Below, piece by piece: positions 7,884 through 20,600 of a stretch of 64,000 bases of DNA (position 1 is its first letter; each line of letters opens with the position of its first letter). Position numbers and translations under genes: made by a program. A model generated the notes under the pieces. That model searched no databases, was not told the DNA's origin, and saw nothing but the letters and a program-made list of their open reading frames with translations. Source of the stretch: a virus. The stretch covers positions 1 through 64,000 of the IMG/VR virus record IMGVR_UViG_3300050011_000164. One strand, written 5' to 3'.

Positions 7884-8622
7884 AAGCAGCCTCTTTCAAA
7901 TTTTGGAATTCATACAGCCTTTTCACCCAAGCTAACCATTCCCCGATTGACATGGTGTTCTTAGATCGGTTACAGAATTTACAAGCGGTTACGCAGTTGC
8001 TCGGAATGTATCCAATAGCATTGTCTGATCTGTCAATGCCGTTGTAGTAAAAGTCCGTTGGGTGCTGATACCAGACAGCGGCTCTTTTGATGTATTGGTC
8101 AGGCCATAGCGTTGATGGGGCTTCCCCACAATAATGGCAGTTATCGACAATCAGTTTGGAAAATTCTTCAAAGGACAGCTCGAACTTGTGTTCTCTATTT
8201 CTCGCGGCATTACGGTAGTTGTTGTAAATGCTCTTACGAGCCCGTTGGTGGTCGGGTTTAACAAAAGATGCACTCATCATTTCAAAGCTCTTACAACCAC
8301 AAGATTTGCTGATTCCTTCCATAAGGGATTGCGTCCTAACAACTCGTTCCACCCCACAAACACAACGGCAAAGCCAGCCGTGCGGTCTTTTATACTCTTT
8401 AACCGTCCAATAGCCGAATGGCATTCCCGCCAATTCGTTTTTCAGATGGTCTCGTTTGCCCACTACCACGGGGCAACTCTGATACGCACCGCTACAAATC
8501 AACCGACCGTTACTTTGTTGATACTTAGCGGGGTTCCCGCATCCAAAGAAACACAATTCAGAACCGCTGTACGGTAACGGTTTGGTGTTTTTCTTGCTTT
8601 TTCTCACATATTTTCTACTCAT
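7873..8622 (-). CDS. HNH homing endonuclease inserted in a NUDIX-coding region
   Basis: 249 aa with TAGGAG 4 nt before ATG 8622. N-terminal zinc-type modules (CFFGCG, then LCRCVCGVERVV and KSCGCKS) resemble the DNA-binding part of phage HNH enzymes. The C-terminal half is a typical HNH: CHYCGE, NGIDRSDNAIGY, SNCVTACKFCNRSK and a final helix. It presumably makes a site-specific cut that spreads the gene. It sits exactly between the two halves of a NUDIX domain. Its stop codon overlaps the GTG restart of the downstream half. Only about 45 nt outside its frame separate it from the upstream half, so a group I intron core is not evident. Confidence 0.88.
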   Translation of the reverse strand: MSRKYVRKSKKNTKPLPYSGSELCFFGCGNPAKYQQSNGRLICSGAYQSCPVVVGKRDHLKNELAGMPFGYWTVKEYKRPHGWLCRCVCGVERVVRTQSLMEGISKSCGCKSFEMMSASFVKPDHQRARKSIYNNYRNAARNREHKFELSFEEFSKLIVDNCHYCGEAPSTLWPDQYIKRAAVWYQHPTDFYYNGIDRSDNAIGYIPSNCVTACKFCNRSKNTMSIGEWLAWVKRLYEFQNLKEAACGV

Positions 8623-8668
8623 ACAACTCCTATTAAAATCTCTCTAATAGAAGGTGTCGTAGTCGATT

Positions 8669-11600
8669 TTATGCTGTAAAGACAAACGCTGGGTGTAGCG
8701 TAATACCGCCGCGATACCCAGTTTCTTCGCCTAACTCTTCTTTGGCACTTTCTTGCGGGGTCATTCCCTTTTTAACGGCTCCCCCGATGGTTCCGAAACA
8801 ATTCCCTCGGTCAACATCGGGCGATCTCCACGCAAGTCCTATCCTACCCGTTGTTGGACAAATGAGGAGTATCCCTGATGCTGCGTTGCCCTCACCTGAC
8901 CAAAATCCCTCCTCACCAAACCCTTCGGCGGCAAACTTATCATGCTCAATGCACCCACCACAAGAACAGGCCGCACACTTCGACATAGCATCTTTGAGTG
9001 CCGCTTGCTTGAGAAACACGGCTATCTTCGCGGGCATTTTCTTCAGACCGTTAGCTTCCTTGAAAGACGCCCCTTTAACTTGAGGGTTGTCCATAAACTC
9101 TCCCGTGTTTTTCTCCACCTCGCGAGCCTTGTCGTCCCAAATGGTGATCATTCCGGGGTCTTTCTCGTTCGTGGAATCCAAGGCTACCCCGATGTATTTC
9201 TTGGTGTAGGCTCGAATCAATCGCTGAAGCTGGTCACGATTCTCCCCGTCCGCTAAACGAGCGGTGAATACCTTGACAGTGTGTCCTTCGGCTATCGCTT
9301 TCTTGATCTTCTCCACCATCGCGAGAATAGGAGGTCCGATAGCCAAGGGAACAAATGGTTGCATGTCGTAGGCGATAGTCCCGTCGAGGTCTACGCCAAT
9401 CCATGGAAGGTACTCGGGTGCAGCGGTGTCCTTTGTACTACCTTCCTTCAACTGCTTGGGATCAATATCCAATGGGAATATTTCGACATCATTAGCCGTG
9501 AAGGTAACATCAGGAATTTTCTTCCAGTTATATCCACCGCCAGTCTCATAGAGAGAATGCGGGATGTCAATTCCCCAAGCCTCGTCGTCATCGTACACAA
9601 GAAGCCACGAGTGATCGTCTCCTTCCTGACCGCCCTCGGTGACCTGACAATCAATGGCGTTGCGGGCAATTACTTCGGCGATAGCATTAGCGATCTCAGC
9701 ACAAATGCCGCCCGCCCCCAGTACCTCATCCACGCCCTGTTCATCCTGTTCCCATTCGTCATAGACCTTTTGAGCAGTCTCGGCAAAGCGACCTTTCAAC
9801 AGTATGAGTTGCGACTTCAAATAACTCGTCGCTTGTTTTGACGCGATAGCCGCCGTCTTGCCCTCGCCCCATACTTGATCGATAGCACGCCATAGGTCAC
9901 CGAGAGAACCTTTACCCGATTCGTTGCCTAAATCCCACACAACTTCCGAGCCCTTGCAGATAGTGCCGAGTGCGCGACGTTGAGCGGGGGTAGGTTCATT
10001 CTTCGCCTCTACAACCCAGCCATCATAATCACCGTATATGCGTACCGCTCCCGTCTCGTGAAGTAAGCGACCTACTTGGGTAACTCCGACTTTCTTTGGG
10101 TCTTCGCCAAAAGCGACACAAGCGATCTGCTCGTGATAGGCGCTCGTGGAAACCATACCATCTTTCCAAATAAATCGAGGATCGGGCATCGCTTCATAAG
10201 GATGTTCCGCAGGGTAGGATTTACGGGCAACCTGCTCGGGCTTGCTTTTAGCCGCCGTCTTGACTACCCGCCCGTCGTTGTAGTAGCTGATTTTGGTGAT
10301 CGCCGACCGTGGGATATCGCCCTCGATGCGACGGTACATGTCGCCTTCCTCGAAATGTTCGGGGTCGGGCTCGCTCTTGCTGTAGTCCCAGATGAACTCG
10401 ATCACGGCGAACTGTTCGCTGTCCGTGGTACTCATGCCATATTCTTTTGCCGCGTACTCAGCGATGGCACACCAAACGTAAGGCTTCTTGGTGTCGAGCG
10501 AATCGCTGCCAGCCTTCAGACCTTCCTTGTCAATCTGTTCCGCCGCTTCCCACGATGTGCCGTGGTAGAAAACCTGAGGAGCATCTTCGTGGGCTGATGC
10601 GGCCACGCCCTTAGCCTTGGGTTGAACTTTGCGAGCATCCGTCACTTCGTACTTGCTGCCGAACTTGGTGTTCCACTGGCTGAAGAAGTCTGGCGGGATG
10701 GTGCCCCAATGCAAGATCATTTGAGCGGGAGTCTGCCGATCCCGAATTTCTACGATAGCGAGGATGTGGTTCGACCCGCTGAAGCCAATTGGCTCGTTGA
10801 CGCGGGAGGTGTTCATGTTGTATAGCTGATTCTTCGAGGACTCAGTGGACGGGCGGGCGAGGAGTCGCAATGTACGGGTAACCTTCTCTGCCGCTTCGCG
10901 AAACGCTGCTTCTCCTTCGGCTCCATCAGGGAGCACGGTGTTCATATCGGGGCGTTGCTTTTCCTTCGGGGTGCCGTAGAAGACCTGATCCCATGACCGA
11001 ATGTAAGCGTAGTTGTCCTTGACGTGACCTGCCGCACGAGTGACGGCTGCGAGCCATACGCTGGGTAGAAGCTTCTCAAGTTCCTTTTTCAGTTCGGGGT
11101 GGAACGACATCCCACGTTCTGCAAATTTACTCCCCCACTGTGTAAGGCACTTACCGATGTAATCATCCCGCATTCCTTCTATTTCTTGTTGCCATGTCTC
11201 GGCAGCACCTTCTTGTGTAGCCGCTAAGTAGTAGCAAAGAACGTGGAAGGTGTTGTCGCTCAAATGCTTGATTGGAGCGCCCAAGACTCCTGTGACGTTA
11301 TCTTCGTCAAGATACATGGTGTTGGGCTGAAGCTCCATGATGACGACCAAACAGCCGCCGCGAGCCTTCTTGTCTTCAGTGTTTGGGGCTCCCGTCGCCG
11401 TCATGAGGTTCTGCGTCACATAGGTGCCGCCGTAAGACTGACGACTGGGTGCGGTAATGCTCGCGTCAGGATCGTCTGCCCAGACCTTTTCCGTGCCTTC
11501 GGGAACCAACCCCTGACTCATGATGCTTTGCAGGTTCTTGAGGCTGGTGCCGTGATACCAGATGGACTTCGGGGCGGCGGTCACACCAATAGCTTTGGAT

Positions 11601-14600
11601 TCCTGAGGAATCAATATAGTGTATTTGGGGAACTTCTTCTTGAACATATCCACTACGGCATTGGCAATAAACCCATCTTCTAGAGGGTTAGATGGCGCAT
11701 TCTCCAAAGTTACAGTCTTCTCATCCCTGTCAATTTCAGCGTAACCTCGATCCACCTCATCGAATTTCCGACCACTAGCCATCTCCTTGCCCATGGTCTT
11801 TGCTACCAAGTCCGCGTGAGGACCTATTTTTCCTATCCTTGAAAACGCACCATAATCAGGGTGATAAATCCATTTTTCGTATCTGTCTTCCACGTCTCTC
11901 CAACTGCCGCGCTTCTCCCTCGACGATGGGGCATTCTCGTTAATGAAGCGGTGCATCAGGATGATGGCACTTTCTTGCGCGGAAGTCGCCTGACTAAGCG
12001 TGTAATCGTTTTGCACGCCCAATTCGCTGAATGTATTCTGGTACGTTGCATAGAAGTCCTCGGCTTCATGAAGGTTATTCTCGGCCTCTCCAAGCATCTC
12101 ACCCAGATACTTCCTGTCCTTCCGATTCGACTTACGTAGATATTCCTTGCAGTGGTATAGCAAGCTTGCTATCGTCTTCTGTTGCCGCTCGACTACTGCT
12201 TCCGCAACGATGGGGAGCGCATCTACCCGCGCTCTGCTGGGGTGATACAAAATCGCATCGTGCTCAGTCAACAATGATTCATGCGTCGGAGCCGCAGTCT
12301 TAACTACGGGCGCTTTATCCCTAGCGTACTTCGTAAACTGCTTGGGCTCCCAATAGAGCTTCCAATGTTTCTCGTACTTGCCCGTCAATTCGCAGATCGA
12401 CTCCCCGGGTTTCTCTACCTTAAGAACGGTGGTCTCGGCAACAGGCATCTTGTCGAAAGTAAAGTAGACCTTTTCATTTGGCAGAACGGCGGGACGACCC
12501 TTGAACGCCCAGAACTCCAGATTGTGTGCGGGCGGTTCGTCCCAGAAGTGACCACGGGAATCTTTTGGAACTTCGATGAAGAAAGCAAACTTGGCGAAAT
12601 CTGACGCCGCCTTGACGATATCTGATGATCCCCTGACGATAGGTTCAACGGTCTGGGACTGGATAGCATCGGGATTAAATAGGGCGACTGACACATGCTT
12701 GCCACGTTTGTTGCCGCTGTACACATCGTTGCAGATGACGCCATCCACTCCGTTGTTCTTCAGGAGTTCGACGTTAGCGGGCCTGCCTTCGAGTACACCG
12801 TAATCTGTGTAGTGCTTTACGAATTCCTCATCGCTCATTGGCGGATACCCGTTGCTGCCTCGCCAGACATCTACGTTCTTTTTGATCTGCTGAACCAGTG
12901 GCTCGTTTAGATCGCGGAGGTCAATGATCTTAGCGTCGGGCTTGAGGATGACCTTGAACATGCGGCTCTGCCCCTTTTGATAGTGCTGATTGGCGTAAGA
13001 CTCCGCATCCTGCTTCTCTGCCAACCAGATGATTCCATGGCCCAGCCCAGATAGCTCGGTGAAGTCGCCTTCTTTGTTGGTGCCGTGGTAGAAAACTCGG
13101 TCTTTTGGCGTCAGGGCGGCGGTCTTAGCATAGGGGTCAACCTTGCTCACAAACTGTACAGCGTTCCCGCTGTAGGTACGCCACTCACCCAATGCCGACT
13201 CGCGGGTGCCCATCGCACCAGCTATGGGCTTGAATTGGAGAATTGCAATCTGCTCGATTGGTGTGCTGGCGAGTGCTGGGATGTTCGTACTGAAGAACAG
13301 GGGATTCATCGGCCCGCCCGCGTTCTCACGTGCGGCTGCCCACGTCTTGTAAAAATCAAAGGTGCGGTCCTGAAGCTCGGCATCGGATAGCGGCTGCATC
13401 CACGTTACCCAACGCCCCATACCATCCCCACCCATCCAACCTTCACCGATGGGTTCCGCATTGCCCATCTGATCCTGCCGTTTACCCATGGATACTTGCT
13501 CAATCTTCTTACCATCGAGTAACGCCTGAATATGGTCGGGCCAAGGTTGTCCCACGTTCCACTTTTTATCGCCTGTGTAATATGCCCCGCCCCACGTGAT
13601 CGCTTCGTATATCCACGGACGACTGGCGGTCGTGCCCTTTGTCGCCATGTCGATCATCTGCTGTAGGGTGAATTCACCGCTTGCAACCTTACGACCCTCT
13701 ACCATAGCAAGGTAGATGCTCTGTGCGGTTGCCAGATCGTCAGTGAAGCTGACGGCTTTGTCGGTGCCGCCGCCGAGTCCCGTACCCTGATCCATCGACA
13801 ATTGGTAGCGGGTCTTCAAACCTCCTGACATAACTTGGTCGGCTGCGGTTGTCACGTGGTACAGATTGGCTGGCAGGGGCTTGAACGTTCCCGGCAGATA
13901 AAGCCCACGAGCCTTGGCTTCTTCGGGAGCGAGTTTTCCTTCTGATACGGCAGCGAGAGCAAGCTGTTCCCAATGATTGTTCTTCTTGTAACGTTCCGTC
14001 GTCGCTTCCTGCGGCTCTTCTTCAAACATCTGAGTCTCGGGATTGATTGGTGGGTATGGAGAATATTCGTTTCTCGCCATCTCCCATGGTTCCGCAGCCG
14101 TTTTCTCTGAAGCTTGCTTACCAGTGCCGTAACGCTCTGCCATCCAGCGGACAGCCTCGCCATCTGGAGCTTTCGAGAACGCACTACCGTCGTTGGCGGC
14201 ATCGACAATCTTCGGATCACGTTCCATCAATTCTTCCCACGTGCCGTCTTCCATCAGGTAACGCACGTGGTGGTGGAACGGCTCATGGAATGCCACGATC
14301 TGGTTGAGAGGAACGTCGCCGTTTGCAATGACGTGATGGTAACCCTTTGCCCACTCTTCAGGACTATCTTCTTTACGAGGGTATTCTGCCCGATGACTAA
14401 TCTGCTCAGGAGATAAGTAGAGTTCAACAAATAAGTGAGTGTCGCCCGGGGGACGAGTAGATGCCCATATACCTGCGGACGGCCCTGAGCCGCTCCCGTC
14501 ATCGCCGCGAGCAAACGACGCAAGCAATCCTCGCTTCTTGATGCTCTCGAAGCTTTCTCTGCTCTTCGTGTAGTGATACAGCCGAACTGTTCCCGCAGGA

Positions 14601-17600
14601 ATCTGAGTCTCACCCGGCTCAAGCGGAATCTCACTGGCGGCGAGCTTGGCGACTGCACGCTGAGCTTTGGGCTTCTTCGGGGCTTTTTTCGGCAGCAATG
14701 ACGCAGCGTTCGCAATCGCGTAATCAACAACTTCCGACAAACCCCCCTCGAATAACGGATTACCATCTTGATCCTGAATAGACCATGTGCTGTATCCGTC
14801 ATTGAAAATTGGAATGATGTTCTTGGCATCCTTACCCCAGAAAATGATCTGCTCGAAATCATCCCCCGTATGGTACGTCTCGATGCCGTTTGCTTGGAAT
14901 AGGACGCAGTGCCGACCGTAGTCTTTCCCGAGACCTTCGAGGTTACGGTGGTGGGCATCAATGGCAAAATTATACCCGCCCATCTTCTTTGCCTCATCCT
15001 TGAAGTACGTTGTCAGAGCGAGCGTCTCTACCCGATCCATACCGAACTTAAATCCGTTCTTGGCAATCTCTTCGGGGTGATCGGTGAAGTGCACTAACCA
15101 AGCATTCTTGACATCACGCCGATAATCTACGGTCAGGAACGTTGGGGCATTAGCTGGGTCATCCTGCATCGCCTGACTACCATACTGTTCGAGGAAATCG
15201 CTCAGTATGTCATCGGAGACCATACTGAAATCGTCCATGTACTCGTCTTCATCGAGGTTTTCCAAAAATTCGGGATGCTCGTTCTCTACGAATTGTCTCC
15301 AGTAACCGCTGAATATACGAGCTAACTCTTCGCCCATATCACGGCGGCTCGGGGTAAGGTAGCTCCGCAGGTTAGCAAGATCGGCTGCCGCCGCATTCTT
15401 CTCTATCTCCACGAAATCAGGTCCAGCTTCGGGCGTCTCGGGAGCAACCTGTTTCTCCAACGCCTTGCCGCGATAACGGGACGCGGGGATGAGTCCTAGC
15501 TTCTTGCAGATTGGGCAATGGCGATTCAGCCCGCCCTGATTCTTCATTCGACGCTCGAAGTCTCTATCCACGTTATCCCAAATACGGGCAACGGTGAACG
15601 AAATACCTTTCGCATGAATGGCTTCAATCAGCTTAACTCCTGAGGTTGCTTTGTAGTGTTGGTCGATACGTTCCTGTGCATTCTCACTCCATCCCATGTA
15701 ATGGCGAGCGTGGAATGGTTTCTTAGCATCCTCGCGGCTGCTGGGAACCTCTTCCTTCGGGTCGATATCGAAGTGCAGGAGATAAACCTGACCCTTAACC
15801 GACGCGGTGACCGTTCGCACAGGGGGTTGCGACCATCCTGATTTCTTATCGTACTGGATTCCCTCAAGCTCAAATTGTGTACCCTCCAGCAAACGTACTT
15901 CTTTTTCGTTTTCGCCCAATGAAGGAAACATGTTGGAGTAGATGGTGCCTTCCCAGTCAACGTTATCCTCATTGATTACGCCGTGCAACGTCACACTCGG
16001 CCCACCCGTACCCCAGTGGCACTCTGCGGCACCCTCCTCCCACGACCAGTAGATGCCCACGCCTTGGTACTTTATTGCCTGCAATCCTTGCTGGAGTTTC
16101 GCTTGTGGAGTGTCGGGGAACAGGTGTTGCTGTTGTGCGTCCTTAGCCTTTGGTAGGGAGATGCAGCGGAACACGTCCATCGGAAACTGCCAGCCCTGAT
16201 ACTCAGCTACCAGATTCTCGTAACGCTCACGGAAATCTCCGACTGCGCGTTTACGCAGTATATTTTGGTACGACTTGACCTCGGCTGGGTTGCTGGGGTC
16301 TTCCAGACCGTAGCCGTATGTTTCCGCCTCATCGACATCGTACTCGCTGAGCAGCTTACCAATGCCGCCCATCTTCTTCAGCCACGCATTGAACGACTGG
16401 AAGCTTGCTGCCGTCTTGGTCGAGGCTGTCGTTGCTTCCTCGGGATACTTCGCTTCCCAGTCTCTCTTTTGCCGACGCTGTAGCTCCTGCTTATGGTACT
16501 TGTTGGCAGTGTAGGGATCAATCTCAGGCTCGATGATGCCTTTCTGTTTGACCTGAGTGGGCTTGAACACGATGTAGTCGTCCGCCAGACTCTCGTGATG
16601 GAGTTCGTAAACGTTTTTGATGATCGCCCCATCATAGCCATTCTCGTAGGCGTACTTAGCGAGGATGTCGGTGTCAACCGTATCCATTCCCTCAGCGACC
16701 CAACCCTTCAATTTCTTGGGAGTAGGAATGGAAGAGTACCCAGACCCCTTGGCGTCCACAATAAGGGGTTTATTCATCGTTAGGTAGCACTCGTGCACGA
16801 AGGTGCCGTATGCCTGTGCAACGAGCGGATCGGAACTGAAGAATTTTCCAATCTTGTATTGGTCGATCTGGATTTCATCAGACCACTCACGGTGGGTGCC
16901 GTGATAAACTGGACCGTACTGCTTGGCGACCTTGCCTGCTTCCTTCTTCTCCTCTGGGAACAAAGGCGTTTTCTCTAACTTCGGGAACGATTTTCCGCCC
17001 ATGCCGTGGGCAACATCTGCAATCATGTCTACCTCGTCAGGTAGCATCTGGGTTGACCCGCTCGCCTTTTTGTACCCAGCGAGTGAATTCAGGGTGCTGG
17101 TACCGCCTTGTACAAACCAACTTGCGAGATCGCTGCGGGCATGGACGATGTTTAGGATGCGGTCAACAGCTTGGAGCTTCTGCTCAGCCGTTTGAGCCTG
17201 TTCAAGGCGGATAGCACTATCGACAAGCTTATCTAGGGCATAATCAGTTAGCCGCCACTGTCCGCTGTCGTCGTCGAAAAAGGTGTAATCAACATCCTCA
17301 ATGTTGGGAAGGTCCTTAACGTACTCCTCGCCCATGACTGATTCAACAAACTGTTCGGATGCTTGGTCAGTGTGTCCGCAAAGGATTGTGTTGGTATGAA
17401 TTTTCCAGATATTTTCGAGTATCCGCCACGTAATGTCGTCCATGCCTTTTTCATCGCGTACTATACCTGTCTTGGCATAGTCGTTCCAGATTTTCTTTAG
17501 ACGAGCAGCGGGCACCACATCCCACTTCTGACGATACGAAGGGTCGTTCCGATGTGAGTCAAATTCCTGAATAACGGATTCTGCAATGGAATCGAGCCCC

Positions 17601-20600
17601 GTGAAATAAGACTCCGCATCGGCGGTCTTCAATAAAGACCCAAACTTCGGTGTTGGAATGACCTTGATTGCGTTCGCGGGGATGTCGCCAAGGTAAGCAA
17701 CTTGACAACTGTATTTGAGGCTTACTTCCCACGGCACAAGTGCCCAATTGTCGCCGTACTCTTCTTTTACCCACGGTTCGATGTCGCCACTGTAACGCTC
17801 CCAAACATCGGGGAAATCGTAGTCATCTGGACGGAGCAAGTCTTGGCGCAGGTTGCTGACCGTGATCTGAAGGATGATCCAGTTCTCGGGCTTCACCCCT
17901 TTGTGCCCCGCGTAGTTGGCTGCTGTCGTTTGATCGCAGGCGAGATACGTAGCTTTCTGCCACTCGATGTTGCTTTCGTTGAATTCAACACGCAACCCAC
18001 CATTCAAGATGGCGTCGAGATTCTTTTTGTCGGTGCCGTGATACAGGTATTGCGGAATCGGGAAGGGTTCCTCGGCAGCCCGAGCCGTCTTCTCTTCATC
18101 TGGGAACAGCGGGTTCTCTTCTAGCTGTGGGAAGTCCTGTCCGCCAATGCCTTTCTGTCCACGCATAGGTAGGTTCTTGGAATCGTCGCCGTAAGCCACG
18201 ACCGTTTTCTGGATTGGCTTCCTGTAGCCATCCCCATATTCGATACCCACTAATCGAAGCTCGGCACCTGCCACAACTGTGATCTCATTCTCCTCCTCGT
18301 TGAGCATGTTCGCGAGAAGAGTTGCATCCCAATCCACGTCGGTTGAGCGCAATACCTTGGCTTTCAGGATTACAGTTTGAGGATTCTTCGGGTGCGGACC
18401 ACCTTGATCCCACATTGACCCCGAACCAAAGTACGCATCGGCACTATTTTCAACCCACGTCCAATAGACACCCGCGTGCTCCAAGTTCGGCTGCGTGCCA
18501 GTCTCGACTTGAACCGCACGATAGATGGTGATGGGGAAATCCACCGTGCTGAAGTGAGCGACGTTCTCGTCATAGCGGTACCCAGCCTCGTTGAAATCGT
18601 CAGGCTGGTACATCGGGTTCGCATCACACCAGTTGTCAAACGGCATGGGCTTGAAATTCTGAGCCCCGGTCTTGAACAAGGCGGGCGAAAGAGTTTCGAG
18701 TGACGGTAGGTCTTCTACACCCTTTACACACTCGGGAATGTCGGCGTAGGCATTCGTCTCCTCGCCCATCTCTGGATTCTCATACTGCGTATCGCTCATC
18801 GGCGGGGTTTTGTGTGATGCCGTGATTTCCCCCTGCTCAGGATCAAACTTCCCCGTGTTACCCGTAGCCGACTTGATCTGATTAGCTTCAAACACAGCGT
18901 AGTTCACCGTACCGAGTTCGATCAGGATCACGCCATCGTGTCCCATTTGCTTGATGTAGTTTATAAAGCCCGGGAGTTCCAACACCACCCAATTGCCCTC
19001 TCGAATCTGCTTCATGAATGCCTGTCGGTCGTAGTTGGAATAATCCTCGGGTACGAGTTCCTCGGGCGTCTTATTTGTGGCGTCTGCAACCAGACGCTCG
19101 TACTCATAGTCTCCTTCGCTCCAATTTGGCGAGACTTCCTCCAGCCAATCCAAGGCGGTGCTCTGACCTTCGTCGGTGCGGAAGTCAAACGGGTCTTCGA
19201 TCTTCAAGTACACGGGCATGACGTTTCCGCCCGGGTCCTTATTTGGGGACGAATAGAGACTGGCAAACTTCGGGTCCGTACTGAAGAATGCAAGATAGTC
19301 GCCGCTATACTCCTTCTCGAACTTCTGAATATCGGATGAAGGCGTGCCGTGGTACACAATAAGAGGGTTACCATGCTTGTCCACGACTTTCGAGGCACCG
19401 AACCACGCCTTAAATTCAGGCGTTTCGGTAAACGGCTTCGTTGGGTTTTTGACATTTTTGGTCGGCTTATAGGCTGCGGACTTAAGAGGTTTGCCAAAAG
19501 GCACTCGAACCTGACCCCCGCCCTTCTGTGATAAGGTGATGTCGTTCACTTCAAATGTCACACCCTCAACCCAATCCAACCCATCGTACTTGGCGGCAGC
19601 TTCGGGCTTGACATAAGCAAGCGTCACGTGCGGCTTGTAGTCGAAGTCATCCTTGCGGGTGCTCATGGCCTTGTTGACCATATCGTGCAGAACTTCAAGC
19701 TCAGGAGCGTGCGCTTCAACTACAATGGGAGCCTGAGCATCAGAGCTTTCACTCACCTCGAATACATGTGTTTTGCCCAGCGTAACGGTGAACGGCTTCT
19801 GATCGGCGACGACTTGGCTGAGTAAGGCTGAATCAGCTTTGATGCCGTACTTGATCGTGATGTGAGCCTCATCTTCCCGCCCATCCTCGCCAAGCTCCTC
19901 ATCAGGAATCTGTGTAGCGGCTTCGTACATCTTAGCCGCAGCATCAGGCGACAAGTTGATGTGAGCCGTCGCGTTCTTGTGTGGACCTGAGTTGGCTTCC
20001 TTTGCACCCTCGATAGCATCGAGTTCGTCCTGTATGGGGGAGCAAGCGAATTTCGCCATCGGAGCATTAGCCCAGAGGTCTTGGAGCTTCTGTTCCTGTT
20101 CTGGAGTACGTGGGAGATTCCATCCCGTGTACTGCTTAATTCGACCTCGCCCTTTGGTGAATACGGAGTCCGTTGTCTTAACCAATTTGAATTCGCCCGA
20201 AGCCCAGTCAATCCCATCGAGGTACGCCATAGCCTGACGGCTAAGCCCCACCGCCCATTGCCAGCCCAAACGTTGCTTGTGCCGCCCGTACACGTAGTTG
20301 TTGAGCAGGACAAAGATTTCCTTGCCCTGATCGTCCACTACGGTGTCCTTATCGGATTTCTCTGTCACAAAGTCCGCACCGTATTTTGCATCGAAACGCT
20401 TGGCGACTTCTTTCCACTCCTTGCCGTGTCCATCTGGCCCAAAAATGTTTTGATACCGTTTGTAGGTTTCGTAACCGATTTCCAGAAGTTTTGGCTTGGC
20501 AATGAGCAAGGCGACTTCATGATGACACAGTTCATGGGCAATAACGCGACGGAGGGTCTCCTCATGCCCCAGAACCTTCTTCTGAATTTCCAATGTGGTA

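Noticed and set aside
7873-8690. Group I intron holding the HNH gene
   Set aside because: The gene fills nearly the whole insert; about 45 nt outside it cannot hold a ribozyme core unless the core overlaps the coding region. A free-standing endonuclease insertion fits better, though splicing was not tested.
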